Assembly: GCF_016651435.1 (NCBI RefSeq)
Contig: NZ_JAEPRJ010000001.1
Span: 2,108,001 to 2,172,000, forward strand
DNA from: Catonella massiliensis
Lineage (GTDB): Bacteria; Bacillota; Clostridia; Lachnospirales; Lachnospiraceae
Direction of reading: 5' to 3'
DNA length: 64,000 nucleotides
Part shown: positions 34,076 through 42,981 of the stretch, one piece after another
Layout: each line of letters opens with the position of its first letter
How positions within the stretch are numbered: position 1 is the first letter of the stretch
Notes under the pieces: generated by a model
The model's input: only the letters and a program-made list of their open reading frames with translations
What the model was told of the DNA's origin: nothing
Database searches by the model: none
Translations under genes and position numbers: made by a program

Positions 34076-35220
34076 AAAAGCATCTTTCTCTTAGGTGGAA
34101 GCTCACCCTTATGACAGCCTTTATGGTAGTTACCGCCTGCCTTGCAATCTGCTTTTTTATAAGCCGTTCTGCCATACTTTATATGGATGAGATTGGCAAT
34201 TCAGCTATAGCCATACTCCCAAATACCGATATCCCTACAACTAATTCTGATGAGATTAAGGTAGTACTTAACCCTAAGTCTGTAGTTGCAGATACAGTTA
34301 AAAACACGCAGATTGAATTCTGGATAAAAAGTCTTGCAATTACACTAATTATAACCCTTACGGTGAGCTTTCTTATGTATCTCATAGTGGGCTATGCACT
34401 TTATCCTTTGAGGGAGCTTACCCTGCAGATAGAGGACATTCAGGCAAAGAACCTTAAAAAACCCATACTATCAAAAAGTAATTCTACAGAGATAGAAAGA
34501 CTTACCCTTGCCTTTAACAGACTTCTCCTTAGACTTGAGGAGACCTTTGCCACACAAAGGCAGTTCTCAGCCAATGCCGCTCACGAGCTTAGAACTCCTC
34601 TTGCGGTGATGAGTACAAAGTTTGAGGTCTTTGAAAAAAATAAAAATCCGGATGAAGCAGACTATAAAGAAGCCATAGGTATGGCAAGAAGCCAGACCGA
34701 CCGTCTCTCACACGTAATTGACATCCTACTTGAAATGACTGAGCTGCAGTCAGCTCCCAAGAGTGATAGTATCTCTCTTTCTGAGATAACTGAAGAGGTC
34801 ATCTGCGACCTGGTGGCTGTGGCTGAAAAAAAGAATATAAGCCTTGTTCAAGACGATGGAGAGGCAAGGCTTACTGGCAGCGATACCCTTGTGTACAGGG
34901 CTATATATAATCTGATCGAAAATGCAATTAAGTACAACAAAAATGACGGTAAGGTGTCTATAGCCATTACTGAGGACGAGGACTTTGCAAAGGTGATTAT
35001 CACAGACACCGGAAGCGGTATAGCAAAAGAAGACTGGGATAAAATATTTGAGCCGTTTTTCAGAGTTGATAAATCCCGAAGCCGTTCTATGGGCGGAGCA
35101 GGACTGGGACTTGCCCTCGTAAAGGAAATCGCAGTAAGGCATGGCGGTGATGTAAAGGTTGTAGAGAGTTCTGATAGAGGAAGCAGTATAGAGCTTTCAC
35201 TAAGTAAAAATAATAATTAG
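34072..35220 (+). CDS. HAMP sensor histidine kinase
   Basis: The 382-residue kinase has two membrane segments (about 12-32 and 88-110) enclosing a short extracellular loop of some 55 residues, a HAMP linker, phosphoacceptor His171 in FSANAAHELRTPLA and ATP-lid boxes NLIENAIKYN, ITDTGSGIAKEDW and GGAGLGLALVKEI. The small sensor loop suggests sensing in or at the membrane. It overlaps the regulator stop (ATGA) and probably controls the adjacent divergent redox operon; this is inference from position. Confidence 0.94.
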   Translation: MKKHLSLRWKLTLMTAFMVVTACLAICFFISRSAILYMDEIGNSAIAILPNTDIPTTNSDEIKVVLNPKSVVADTVKNTQIEFWIKSLAITLIITLTVSFLMYLIVGYALYPLRELTLQIEDIQAKNLKKPILSKSNSTEIERLTLAFNRLLLRLEETFATQRQFSANAAHELRTPLAVMSTKFEVFEKNKNPDEADYKEAIGMARSQTDRLSHVIDILLEMTELQSAPKSDSISLSEITEEVICDLVAVAEKKNISLVQDDGEARLTGSDTLVYRAIYNLIENAIKYNKNDGKVSIAITEDEDFAKVIITDTGSGIAKEDWDKIFEPFFRVDKSRSRSMGGAGLGLALVKEIAVRHGGDVKVVESSDRGSSIELSLSKNNN

Positions 35221-35355
35221 TCGGTAAACAGCCTATGCAAAATAAATTCTCCCACTATTAGCAGTCATGCGATAAAACTCACCAAAAGTCCACCCACCAA
35301 AGTAGATTATACTGCTGTCAAAAATTATATTAGCTCTCAAGTAGATAATATTTAA

Positions 35356-35443
35356 GGGGATGTCACATTTATGATAATACCTTGCACCAATTTTTGCTTA
35401 TGATTAAGCTAACTGATGCACTTTTATCGGATGTGACATCCCC
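35356..35443. repeat. 13-bp perfect inverted repeat with a 62-base loop
   Basis: GGGGATGTCACAT (35356-35368) pairs with ATGTGACATCCCC (35431-35443) between the converging kinase and chemoreceptor genes. It may terminate both, or border a small RNA. Confidence 0.6.
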
Positions 35444-35457
35444 TCTATTATTAGCCT

Positions 35458-37602
35458 CTAGAACGTAAATCTAGCTACTTCATCCTGAAGCTCAGTTGCT
35501 ATATGTGCAAGATTTTCACTTGCAGCAGATATATCTCCTATAGACTGAACCTGAGTATCCACTGATGCAGATGCTTCTTCTGATGTAGCTGCATTCTCCT
35601 CAGCAATTGCTGAGAGGTTTTCAACCATCTTTGTTACGTTCTGGTTCTCAGTCTCAATGGTCTTTGAAGATGAATTTATCTCTGCCACGATGTTCTTACT
35701 ATTCTCAACCGCCTTTGATATTTCCTCAAACTTCTCGCTTGTTTCTGCCACTTTTTCACTTTGCTTTGCAACCATTTCGCTTGACTGCTCCATCATGGTT
35801 ACTGCTGATTCGGCCTTAGTCTTAAGCTCGTCAATTACGGCTCTTATCTCTGCAGTAAAGCCTGCACTCTGTTCTGCAAGTTTTCTGATTTCATCAGCAA
35901 CAACCGCAAAGCCCTTTCCTGCCTCGCCTGCTCTTGCTGCCTCAATAGCCGCATTAAGTGCAAGAAGGTTGGTCTGGTCTGAGATAGACTGAATCATCTC
36001 AGATGCATTTGATATCTTCACTGTTGCCTCACTTGTCTCAACTATAACAGCACTAACATTATCTGATATCTTACGGTTTTCATCTGTAAGTTCAACAAGG
36101 TCTTTAAGTGTTTCATTTCCATCATTTTTGCATTTATCAATAGTATTAGTTGCCTCATCAAGCTCGCCCAGTGTATCCATCATTCCACTAAGAAGCCTGT
36201 TGGCAGTCTCTACTGAGGCAGCTGCTGCCTGTGTATCTTCTGCCTGGCTGCTTGCTCCGTCAGCTATATTGGTAACTGCAGTAGCTACCTCTCCTGCTGC
36301 ATCTGATGTAGACTGTGCCGTAGCTGTGAGCTCTTCGGCAGTAGCAGCGGTATTTTGTGCATGCGAATTAATATTTGATACTATACTGATAAGATTCTGG
36401 TTGAGCTTCCTAAGACTTAATATCAGCCCTGCTATCTCATTACCACTCTTGTCATACTTAGCATTTTCTGCTCTTTCTGCATCCAGATTGAGGTTGTAGT
36501 CAGCAAGTTTAGATAGTGCACTGCTTACAACCTTAAGTGGCAGCGATACCATCTTTCTTAAAAGGAGCATGATAACAAATGCAATCACTATAATAAGCAC
36601 TATGTTGATAATCACACTAAATACAGCTGTCCTGACTGCCTCCGCTGTCATTTTACTCATGCTTATAACAGATTCAAATACCCAGTATTCTGAAGTTCCT
36701 TCTACAGCTACCGGTACATATATAATCAAAGAATTTTTCCCTGTGGTTACAGAAACTTTCTCGAGTTCGGATTCCTCATTCTGCTGTGCCTTTTCAATCC
36801 TTGACTTAACCTCAGGATCATCAGTTATATCTTTAAGTATGAAGCTTTCATCCATTGAATGTGCGGTCACAAGTCCCTCATCAGATACAAGAACAGTAAA
36901 ATTGTCCTCACTATTGTTAGGGTCTTCTGCAAGCTCCTTAGACAGTTCGGTAACATAGATGTCTGCTGTAACTGCTCCGATTAGCTTCCCGTCCTCGGTT
37001 ATAGGTATTCCGTAGGTAGTTACTATATTATCTCCATCCTTAAAAGGCTGTGTAATAAGTGCTTTACCTGTCTTCATTATCTCGGTGTACCAGCTTGAAT
37101 CCCTGTAGCCCTTTATTTTACTTTCCTTAAAGCTTCCACCAGCATCCCTGCTAAAATAAGACTGCATAAGTCCTTCTTCATTGTCAGATGTCTTATTCTG
37201 CTCATCTTTACCGTCGAATCCATTTGGTTCAAAGAACACCCCAAGTCCACCTATATCCGCATTACTTGCGATGGTTTCTTCAACCATATCAGATATGATC
37301 TTTCTTTTTCTTTCTTCCTTGGTTGTGTTCTTCATCAAGGCATCTACTGCATCTTCGATAGTTTTAGCAGTGTAGTAAACAGAGTTAAACCGCTGCTCAA
37401 GCTGCTTCCCTAACTTCCTTGTTCGTTCATATTGAAGTTCCTTGTTTGAACTTATGGCGGAATTATAGCTTCTTGTAGCATCAACAGCTGTCTTTGCTCC
37501 CAGTGTGATGATAAGTAAAATCGAAATGATTATGCTTATCGTCATACCTACACTCTTTACCCTGGTATTTCCATCTTTAGCTACGTTGTTCTTCATCTTC
37601 AT
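35458..37602 (-). CDS. Methyl-accepting chemotaxis protein with dCache sensor
   Basis: The 714-residue receptor has an N-terminal membrane segment (about 17-37), an extracellular Cache-type sensor (about 40-320, with [14 protein letters not shown] and [13 protein letters not shown]), a second membrane segment near 330-352, HAMP, and a long cytoplasmic coiled coil. The signalling tip [20 protein letters not shown] and [18 protein letters not shown] is intact. It would sense a small external ligand and control CheA; the ligand is unknown. A CCGATAT sequence at 37652-37646 on the minus strand resembles a sigma-D -10 box with a poor -35. Confidence 0.95.
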   Translation of the reverse strand: MKMKNNVAKDGNTRVKSVGMTISIIISILLIITLGAKTAVDATRSYNSAISSNKELQYERTRKLGKQLEQRFNSVYYTAKTIEDAVDALMKNTTKEERKRKIISDMVEETIASNADIGGLGVFFEPNGFDGKDEQNKTSDNEEGLMQSYFSRDAGGSFKESKIKGYRDSSWYTEIMKTGKALITQPFKDGDNIVTTYGIPITEDGKLIGAVTADIYVTELSKELAEDPNNSEDNFTVLVSDEGLVTAHSMDESFILKDITDDPEVKSRIEKAQQNEESELEKVSVTTGKNSLIIYVPVAVEGTSEYWVFESVISMSKMTAEAVRTAVFSVIINIVLIIVIAFVIMLLLRKMVSLPLKVVSSALSKLADYNLNLDAERAENAKYDKSGNEIAGLILSLRKLNQNLISIVSNINSHAQNTAATAEELTATAQSTSDAAGEVATAVTNIADGASSQAEDTQAAAASVETANRLLSGMMDTLGELDEATNTIDKCKNDGNETLKDLVELTDENRKISDNVSAVIVETSEATVKISNASEMIQSISDQTNLLALNAAIEAARAGEAGKGFAVVADEIRKLAEQSAGFTAEIRAVIDELKTKAESAVTMMEQSSEMVAKQSEKVAETSEKFEEISKAVENSKNIVAEINSSSKTIETENQNVTKMVENLSAIAEENAATSEEASASVDTQVQSIGDISAASENLAHIATELQDEVARFTF

Positions 37603-37703
37603 GACTTTCCCTCCATGCTTGTTGTCGTTTTGGTGACCATAATTAATATCGGATATTTCGTAAAAATAAATAATAGCATTAATTTATTTTTATAAAAAAT
37701 TAC

Positions 37704-37747
37704 AAAAAAGCCACAACTCATCATCTTATGATAAGTCATGGCTTTTG
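37704..37747 (-). terminator. Terminator of the maltodextrin-type operon
   Basis: AAAAGCCATGACTTATCAT pairs with ATGATGAGTTGTGGCTTTT, followed on the minus strand by TTTGTAATTTTT. A second short inverted repeat, ATTCTGCCT with AGGCAGAAT, lies at 37750-37779. Confidence 0.8.
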
Positions 37748-37820
37748 TAATTCTGCCTAAATATCACGAAAGGCAGAATCAATCTTAGTCGTTAAATGAA
37801 AAACATTTCACTTTTTTACA

Positions 37821-38690
37821 TTAGCCCTTTACGGCTCCACCCATTCCATTTACATAGAACTTCTGTAAGTAAATGAAGAGGACAGCTATAGGAATGGAGA
37901 TGCACACTGCTCCTGCTGCAAATCTTGTATACCAGTCAATGATATACTCCTTGCTAAGCATCTGCCACAGTCCGATAGAAACTGTAAAATAATCAGCTTC
38001 TGCCCTACAGATAACCTTTGCGGCAATAAAGTCTACCCAAGGTGATATGAAGGCTGTAAGTACTGTAAATACAATAACAGGCTTTGATAGAGGAATAGTT
38101 ACCTTGGTGAATACCTCCCATTTGGTAGCACCGTCTATCATGGCAGCCTCGTCAAGTGCCTTAGGCACTGTATCAAAGAAGCCCTTTGCTATGTAGAAGC
38201 CCAGTCCGGAACTGGCTGAGTATATGAGTACAAGAGCAACCCTAATCATAGGTCCCTGTGAAAGACCAAGTGACTTGATGATATAGTACACAGCCACAAT
38301 AGCCATAATTCCCGGAAAGAGCCCGAGTATCATAGCCATGTTCATAAATGGCTTTCTTGCCTTAAATCGAAGTCTTGAAAGACAGTAGCTTACGCAAAGC
38401 ACAAATACTGTCGATACAAGGCAGGAAAAAACTGCAATTATAAAGGTGTTCATAAACATCTTAGGGAAGTTCAGTATGGCTGTATCAGTGAAAAGCTTTG
38501 TGTAGTTCTCAAAGCTTAGCTTATCAGGAAATATACCCGAACTGCCCTTAGGTGTAAGACTCTTAAGTACAACCCAAACTACAGGAAGTACCCATATTGC
38601 AGCAAGCACAGCCAAAAATATATGTACAAATACATTGGTCATTACCTGACGAGCCCTATATGAAGATGACATTTTTACTTTATTATCCAT
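37821..38690 (-). CDS. Maltodextrin-type ABC permease, MalG family
   Basis: The 289-residue inner-membrane subunit has six membrane segments and the EAA loop DEAAMIDGATKWEVFTKV and PLSKPVIV, which contacts the ATPase. The C-terminus NGMGGAVKG is the usual MalG ending. Its start overlaps the stop of the MalF gene by one base. The ATPase subunit is not encoded here and is presumably a shared MsmX-type protein. Confidence 0.93.
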   Translation of the reverse strand: MDNKVKMSSSYRARQVMTNVFVHIFLAVLAAIWVLPVVWVVLKSLTPKGSSGIFPDKLSFENYTKLFTDTAILNFPKMFMNTFIIAVFSCLVSTVFVLCVSYCLSRLRFKARKPFMNMAMILGLFPGIMAIVAVYYIIKSLGLSQGPMIRVALVLIYSASSGLGFYIAKGFFDTVPKALDEAAMIDGATKWEVFTKVTIPLSKPVIVFTVLTAFISPWVDFIAAKVICRAEADYFTVSIGLWQMLSKEYIIDWYTRFAAGAVCISIPIAVLFIYLQKFYVNGMGGAVKG

Positions 38691-40036
38691 TATTTGAACG
38701 CCTCCTCATTCTTATAAGATCCACTCCTGTGGTAGGTTATGAGTGCCACTATGGAAAGTATAATGAAGGTAATAATACCTATAACTGCACCTGTATTAAA
38801 GTACTGCTTATCAACCGTAAGCTTATACAGCCAGGTGATAAGAAGGTCTGTCTTACCGGCAGTGTCGCCGACATCTACAGGAGCACCTCCTGAGAGCAGG
38901 TAGATAACGTTGAAGTTATTGATATTACCTGTAAACTGTGTGATAAGATAAGGTGTTGTTACAAAGAGCATGTAAGGAAGGGTTATCTTCCAGAATATGG
39001 TCACCGTATTGGCACCGTCCACCCTTGCAGCCTCATAAAGCTCCTCAGGAATATTCTGCAGGATTCCTGTTACCTGTAAAAGCGTATATGGAATACCTAC
39101 CCAAAGGTTGATTACGATAACTGTGATTCTTGCCCAGGTTGCATTCTCAAAGAAAGGAAGGTACTTACCCTCACCAAGTATGCCAAGTGCCCTAAGTAAA
39201 AGATTAACGTCACCCTTTGGCTGAAGCATGGTTCTCATTATCATAAGAGAAACAAACTGTGGCACTGCTATAGATAATATAAAGCAGAACCTCCAGAACC
39301 CCTTGAATCTAGTACCTTTTCTGTTTATGATGAGACCTAAAATCATACCCAGTATATAGTTAAGTGTGGTAGCAAACACCGCCCACACGACTGTCCAAAT
39401 TAAAACTCCCCAGAACGACTTACCTACTTCACTTCCGAGTGTAAGCACATCCTTAAAGTTGTCAAGCCCTACCCAGTTAAAGAGTACCAGATGGTCTCCC
39501 TTCACCGAATAGCTTGTAAATGCCATGCTTATCATGTAAATAAGAGGCATGATGGTAAATAACACAATTCCGATAAACGGAGGTGTCATAAGCAGCTTGT
39601 GTAAGTCCTTATCAAAAAGATTCTTTACATCTTCTACAAAGCTTAGTGGCTTCTTTCCTGCCTTCTTTCTAAGCTCAGCTTCATAAGAACTCTTCACCGC
39701 AGATACTACAACAACTATGAAAAACAGGGTAATAACTATAACAAATATACCATAAAGAAGCATAAGTACAGTATTGTCGCCGGCAGTATATTCATATATC
39801 TGCTTCTTTTCGTTCCATACTTCCTCCTGAGGATTGCCGCCAAGAGTAATAAATCTTCCAAGATCATAGATACCGGTATTAATCAGATAGTAAATATAGG
39901 CAGCTTCCAGTCCCAAGAACATAAGCCCCTTTATTATCTGCCCGCGTACCAGATTGCCAAGTCCCAGTATAACAAGGGAGAGCTTGGTGAAAATATCGCC
40001 TTTCGCTAGTGCCTTAAAGAATTTCACATCTTCCAT
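38690..40036 (-). CDS. Maltodextrin-type ABC permease, MalF family
   Basis: The 448-residue subunit has a long N-terminal extension with several membrane segments before the transport core, and the EAA loop PEELYEAARVDGANTVTIFWKITLPYM. Size and extension are usual for Firmicutes MalF. GGGGATAAAAC precedes the ATG. It pairs with MalG. Confidence 0.93.
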   Translation of the reverse strand: MEDVKFFKALAKGDIFTKLSLVILGLGNLVRGQIIKGLMFLGLEAAYIYYLINTGIYDLGRFITLGGNPQEEVWNEKKQIYEYTAGDNTVLMLLYGIFVIVITLFFIVVVVSAVKSSYEAELRKKAGKKPLSFVEDVKNLFDKDLHKLLMTPPFIGIVLFTIMPLIYMISMAFTSYSVKGDHLVLFNWVGLDNFKDVLTLGSEVGKSFWGVLIWTVVWAVFATTLNYILGMILGLIINRKGTRFKGFWRFCFILSIAVPQFVSLMIMRTMLQPKGDVNLLLRALGILGEGKYLPFFENATWARITVIVINLWVGIPYTLLQVTGILQNIPEELYEAARVDGANTVTIFWKITLPYMLFVTTPYLITQFTGNINNFNVIYLLSGGAPVDVGDTAGKTDLLITWLYKLTVDKQYFNTGAVIGIITFIILSIVALITYHRSGSYKNEEAFK

Positions 40037-40150
40037 GTTTTATCCCCACACATCTGTTATTTTCGTGTAAATGGTTTCCCGCTTCCTCATAAACTTATTT
40101 TTATTATAAATGCGTGCCCTTACTCTGAACACGCATCTATAATAATATCC

Positions 40151-40187
40151 GGCTACAGACCGCAGATACTGTCTGCAGTCTGTAACC
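40151..40187 (-). promoter_or_regulatory. Intercistronic hairpin between binding-protein and permease genes
   Basis: GGTTACAGAC pairs with GTCTGTAGCC, with an inner TGCAGA/TCTGCG stem. No strong T run follows, so it probably stabilises the binding-protein mRNA or partly reduces read-through, as known for mal operons. Confidence 0.65.
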
Positions 40188-40203
40188 TTTATATCACATC
40201 TTA

Positions 40204-41526
40204 TTATTTTGTATTAAATGCAGTGTTTAAAGCTTCTGTCTTTTCTGCTGCGTTTTTCTCTGTTACATCACCTGAGAGGATAGCCTTACCCATATTCTCA
40301 GCATTTGACCAGTAGTTAGACATACCGGCTACGAATGGCTGCATGATAGAAGTATTGGCAATTGTATTACCCTGTGCTGTTGCAAGAGCATCAGAAGCGA
40401 TTTCAGGATCCTCAAGAAGAGACTTATCTGTAGGAATAGTATTTCTTGTCTTGTAGTGCTCTTTCTGAGCCTCTGGGCTTCCAAGGAAAGAAGCAAGTGC
40501 AACTGCTACCTGTGGATACTTTGTATTAGGGTTTACACCGATTGCCTTAGATCCTGCAAAGCTCTTAAGCTGTACTTCTTTGCCGTCAATCTTAGCTGTA
40601 GGAAGCTGAACTATACCAACGTTTTCAGCACCAAGGGCATCAGCTACGTTGTTATAATCCCAAGTACCACTAAATACTGCATTTACGCTTCCGTTCTTAA
40701 GTCCCTTAATACCTGAACCATCAGCATCGTTAGAGAAATTCTTGTTCTTTACAAGATTTACAAGATACTTTGTAGCTGCTACTGCCTTTTCACCACTGTA
40801 ATCAATACCTGCAGAAGCATCGTTGTTGCCGCCAAAGAGTGTACAACCGTTACCTGCATAGAAAGCTACATTGTACCAGCTATTGCTAAGTGGGAAAGAT
40901 ACCTTACCCTTCTCAAGCATCTTATCAAGGCTCTTTACATCATCCTCAGAGAAGACTCTCTTGTCGTAGTACATAAACCAGGTATTTGATGTAAAAGGTA
41001 CAGCGTATACACCACCCTCATAAGTAACTGTATTTACAATAAGATCTGTATTCTGTGACTTAACAGCATCAAGTGCGGTTCCGCCAAGCTTTGAGATAGC
41101 CTTTGCTGCAACAAGGTCACCGATGTTATCATTGGCAAGCATATATACATCTGCTGCTGCGCTAGGATCCTGTGTTACCTGAGTCTTTGCCTCACCCTCA
41201 GGGCAAACACCATACTTAAATGTAAGCTTCCAGTTAGGATGAGCTGCTGCGAACTTATCGCACATGGTGCCAAGCCAGTTTCCGCTCTCCTTAGCCTGAT
41301 CTTCCTGTGGGCTCCATACTGTTATTGTAGCCTCTACTGCCTCTTCATCTGTAGAAGCTGCACTTCCTGACTTTGCTGCAGAAGTTGTTGAAGCAGTTGA
41401 AGTAGCTGCGCTTCCTGATTTAGCCGCACTGCTTGTCTTTGTGTCAGATGACTTTCCACAGCCTACAAGAGAAGCTGCCATCACCGCTGCAAGCATAAGT
41501 GACAAGAATTTTTTTGACTTTCTCAT
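40204..41526 (-). CDS. Maltodextrin-type solute-binding lipoprotein (MalE-like)
   Basis: The 440-residue lipoprotein has a signal peptide with lipobox SLVGC near Cys23, an Ala/Ser/Gly-rich linker (SAAKSGSAATSTASTT), then a family 1 solute-binding fold starting EATITVWSPQEDQAKESGNW. NTWFMYYDKRVFSEDDVKS and GSKAIGVNPNTKYP are typical of maltodextrin-binding proteins. AAAGGAGG precedes the ATG. It is the first gene of the operon and is divergent from a LacI-type repressor. Confidence 0.92.
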   Translation of the reverse strand: MRKSKKFLSLMLAAVMAASLVGCGKSSDTKTSSAAKSGSAATSTASTTSAAKSGSAASTDEEAVEATITVWSPQEDQAKESGNWLGTMCDKFAAAHPNWKLTFKYGVCPEGEAKTQVTQDPSAAADVYMLANDNIGDLVAAKAISKLGGTALDAVKSQNTDLIVNTVTYEGGVYAVPFTSNTWFMYYDKRVFSEDDVKSLDKMLEKGKVSFPLSNSWYNVAFYAGNGCTLFGGNNDASAGIDYSGEKAVAATKYLVNLVKNKNFSNDADGSGIKGLKNGSVNAVFSGTWDYNNVADALGAENVGIVQLPTAKIDGKEVQLKSFAGSKAIGVNPNTKYPQVAVALASFLGSPEAQKEHYKTRNTIPTDKSLLEDPEIASDALATAQGNTIANTSIMQPFVAGMSNYWSNAENMGKAILSGDVTEKNAAEKTEALNTAFNTK

Positions 41527-41620
41527 TTGAATTATCCTCCTTTGATGTTAGAATATATTCCGTATTATGATATTCCTGCTGTTTTCCTGCCGCCACAGAA
41601 AAATAAGGACTCACCAATTA

Positions 41621-41656
41621 ACGAAATATATTCGTAAAGTTTCGAAACTTTACGAA
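41621..41656. promoter_or_regulatory. LacI-type operator pair for the transporter operon
   Basis: A 26-bp perfect palindrome spans 41631-41656, with half-sites TTCGTAAAG and CTTTACGAA. A further half-site, ACGAA-ATATA-TTCGT, overlaps its left edge (41621-41635). It lies about 17 bases downstream of the -10 box, which suits repression. Confidence 0.75.
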
Positions 41657-41672
41657 ACCTTATTTTCGTCTT

Positions 41673-41701
41673 ATGTTATCATTATCTCGGCTGATTGTCA
41701 A
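41673..41701 (-). promoter_or_regulatory. Promoter of the maltodextrin-type operon
   Basis: On the minus strand: TTGACA (41701-41696), 17 bases, TAACAT (41678-41673), with the operator palindrome just downstream. Confidence 0.7.
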
Positions 41702-41814
41702 TATTTTTTTGTGCATTTAGCACATGTAATCTATTTTAAACTTTTAATGCCTCTTAATTGTCATATCATTTCTGCATTTTGTTTAATTATTTTACACTTT
41801 TTTCTTAATTACTA

Positions 41815-41843
41815 TTGCAAATTAAACAAAATAATATTATACT
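41815..41843 (+). promoter_or_regulatory. Promoter of the LacI-type regulator
   Basis: TTGCAA (41815-41820), 17 bases, TATACT (41838-41843). Confidence 0.65.
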
Positions 41844-41845
41844 AA

Positions 41846-41863
41846 TTTCGTAAATTTTCGTAA
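41846..41863 (+). promoter_or_regulatory. Operator of the LacI-type regulator gene
   Basis: TTTCGTAAATTTTCGTAA starts three bases after the -10 box and repeats the TTCGTAA half-site, consistent with autoregulation. Confidence 0.55.
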
Positions 41864-41882
41864 GCACTGAGGAAGGTTTTAT

Positions 41883-42911
41883 ATGGTTACTATCAAGGAT
41901 ATAGCTAAAGAGCTTGGAGTTTCACAGGGAACAGTCTCAAAGGGCCTTAACAACGCTCCGGATGTAAGTGAGACTTTAAAGCAAAAGATTGTAAATACAG
42001 CCATTGCAATGGGGTACAAGAGCATCAAGCTAAAGCACGCGGGAAGTGGCAAAAAGCTATGTATATTTATGGAAAATATGGATTATGAGTCTTCGGGGCA
42101 GTTTGGATATGATATAGTGTCAGGCTTTAGACAGGAGGCGGTAAAGGAAGGCTTTGATGTCGCTCTTCTCCCAATTACTCCTGCTTTTCAGTCTAATGAG
42201 CCTTATGATTCGTTTATGTTTAGAAACGGCTTTACAGGTTCTTTTTGTGTGGGCTTTGCCCTGGAGGATCCTTGGCTAAAAGAGTTTAAGACTACTACTA
42301 TTCCGACAGTACTTTTTGACAACTATGTATCTAAGAATCCCAACACCTGCTATGTAGGCACTGACAGCGCAGAAATAATGGAACTCATAGTTTCACATCT
42401 TTATCGTCTGGGACATAGAAAAATAGCCTTCTTAAACGGCTCTAAGAATTCTCTTATTACCGAACAGAGAATGGAAGGCTTTTATAACAGTATGAATAAG
42501 AGAAAACTTACAGTAGATGATGACTTAGCCATATACGCCTACTTTGTTGCAAGGGTAGCGGAGGACCATATAGACAGTTTTTTAAACAAAGGTGCGACAG
42601 CCATCATCTGTGGCAATGATGTGATTGCATCAGGTGTATATACAGAGCTTATGGGAAGGGGGCTGTCCGTTCCCGGTGATATAAGTGTAGTAGGCATAGA
42701 CGATATCCCGCTTGCTTCCCTCCTTTCTCCTCCTCTTACCACGGTACGCCAGGAGCGTGAACTGCTTGGAAGGTCCGGGTTTTTCGCTCTTAATTCAATC
42801 CTAACACATAATATGGCAATAAGCCGCAACCTTCTTAGACCTGAGCTCATTCAAAGAGAATCTACTTCTTATGCCAAAGAAGGGGTACATTTGGCAGTAA
42901 TTGAGGGATAA
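41883..42911 (+). CDS. LacI-family repressor of the maltodextrin-type operon
   Basis: The 342-residue protein has the LacI helix-turn-helix VTIKDIAKELGVSQGTVSKGLNNAPDVS at residues 2-29 and a periplasmic-binding-protein-like sensor domain with FLNGSKNSLITEQRMEGF and VVGIDDIPLASLLSPPLTTV. AGGAAGG precedes the ATG. It is transcribed away from the binding-protein gene, and both promoters have TTCGTAA-type operators. The inducer is probably a maltodextrin; this is inferred from the transporter type. Confidence 0.93.
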   Translation: MVTIKDIAKELGVSQGTVSKGLNNAPDVSETLKQKIVNTAIAMGYKSIKLKHAGSGKKLCIFMENMDYESSGQFGYDIVSGFRQEAVKEGFDVALLPITPAFQSNEPYDSFMFRNGFTGSFCVGFALEDPWLKEFKTTTIPTVLFDNYVSKNPNTCYVGTDSAEIMELIVSHLYRLGHRKIAFLNGSKNSLITEQRMEGFYNSMNKRKLTVDDDLAIYAYFVARVAEDHIDSFLNKGATAIICGNDVIASGVYTELMGRGLSVPGDISVVGIDDIPLASLLSPPLTTVRQERELLGRSGFFALNSILTHNMAISRNLLRPELIQRESTSYAKEGVHLAVIEG

Positions 42912-42918
42912 GTAATTT

Positions 42919-42971
42919 AAAAATAGAGGCTGTAACACTTACAAAACATGAGTGCTACAGCCTCTATTTAT
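42919..42971. terminator. Bidirectional terminator
   Basis: AAATAGAGGCTGTAACACT pairs with AGTGCTACAGCCTCTATTT between the converging regulator and lipoprotein genes. Confidence 0.85.
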
Positions 42972-42981
42972 TTAACCTTTA

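Noticed and set aside
37646..37680. Sigma-D promoter before the chemoreceptor gene
   Set aside because: CCGATAT matches the -10 well, but no TAAA-type -35 lies at the right distance, so it is mentioned only in the gene entry.
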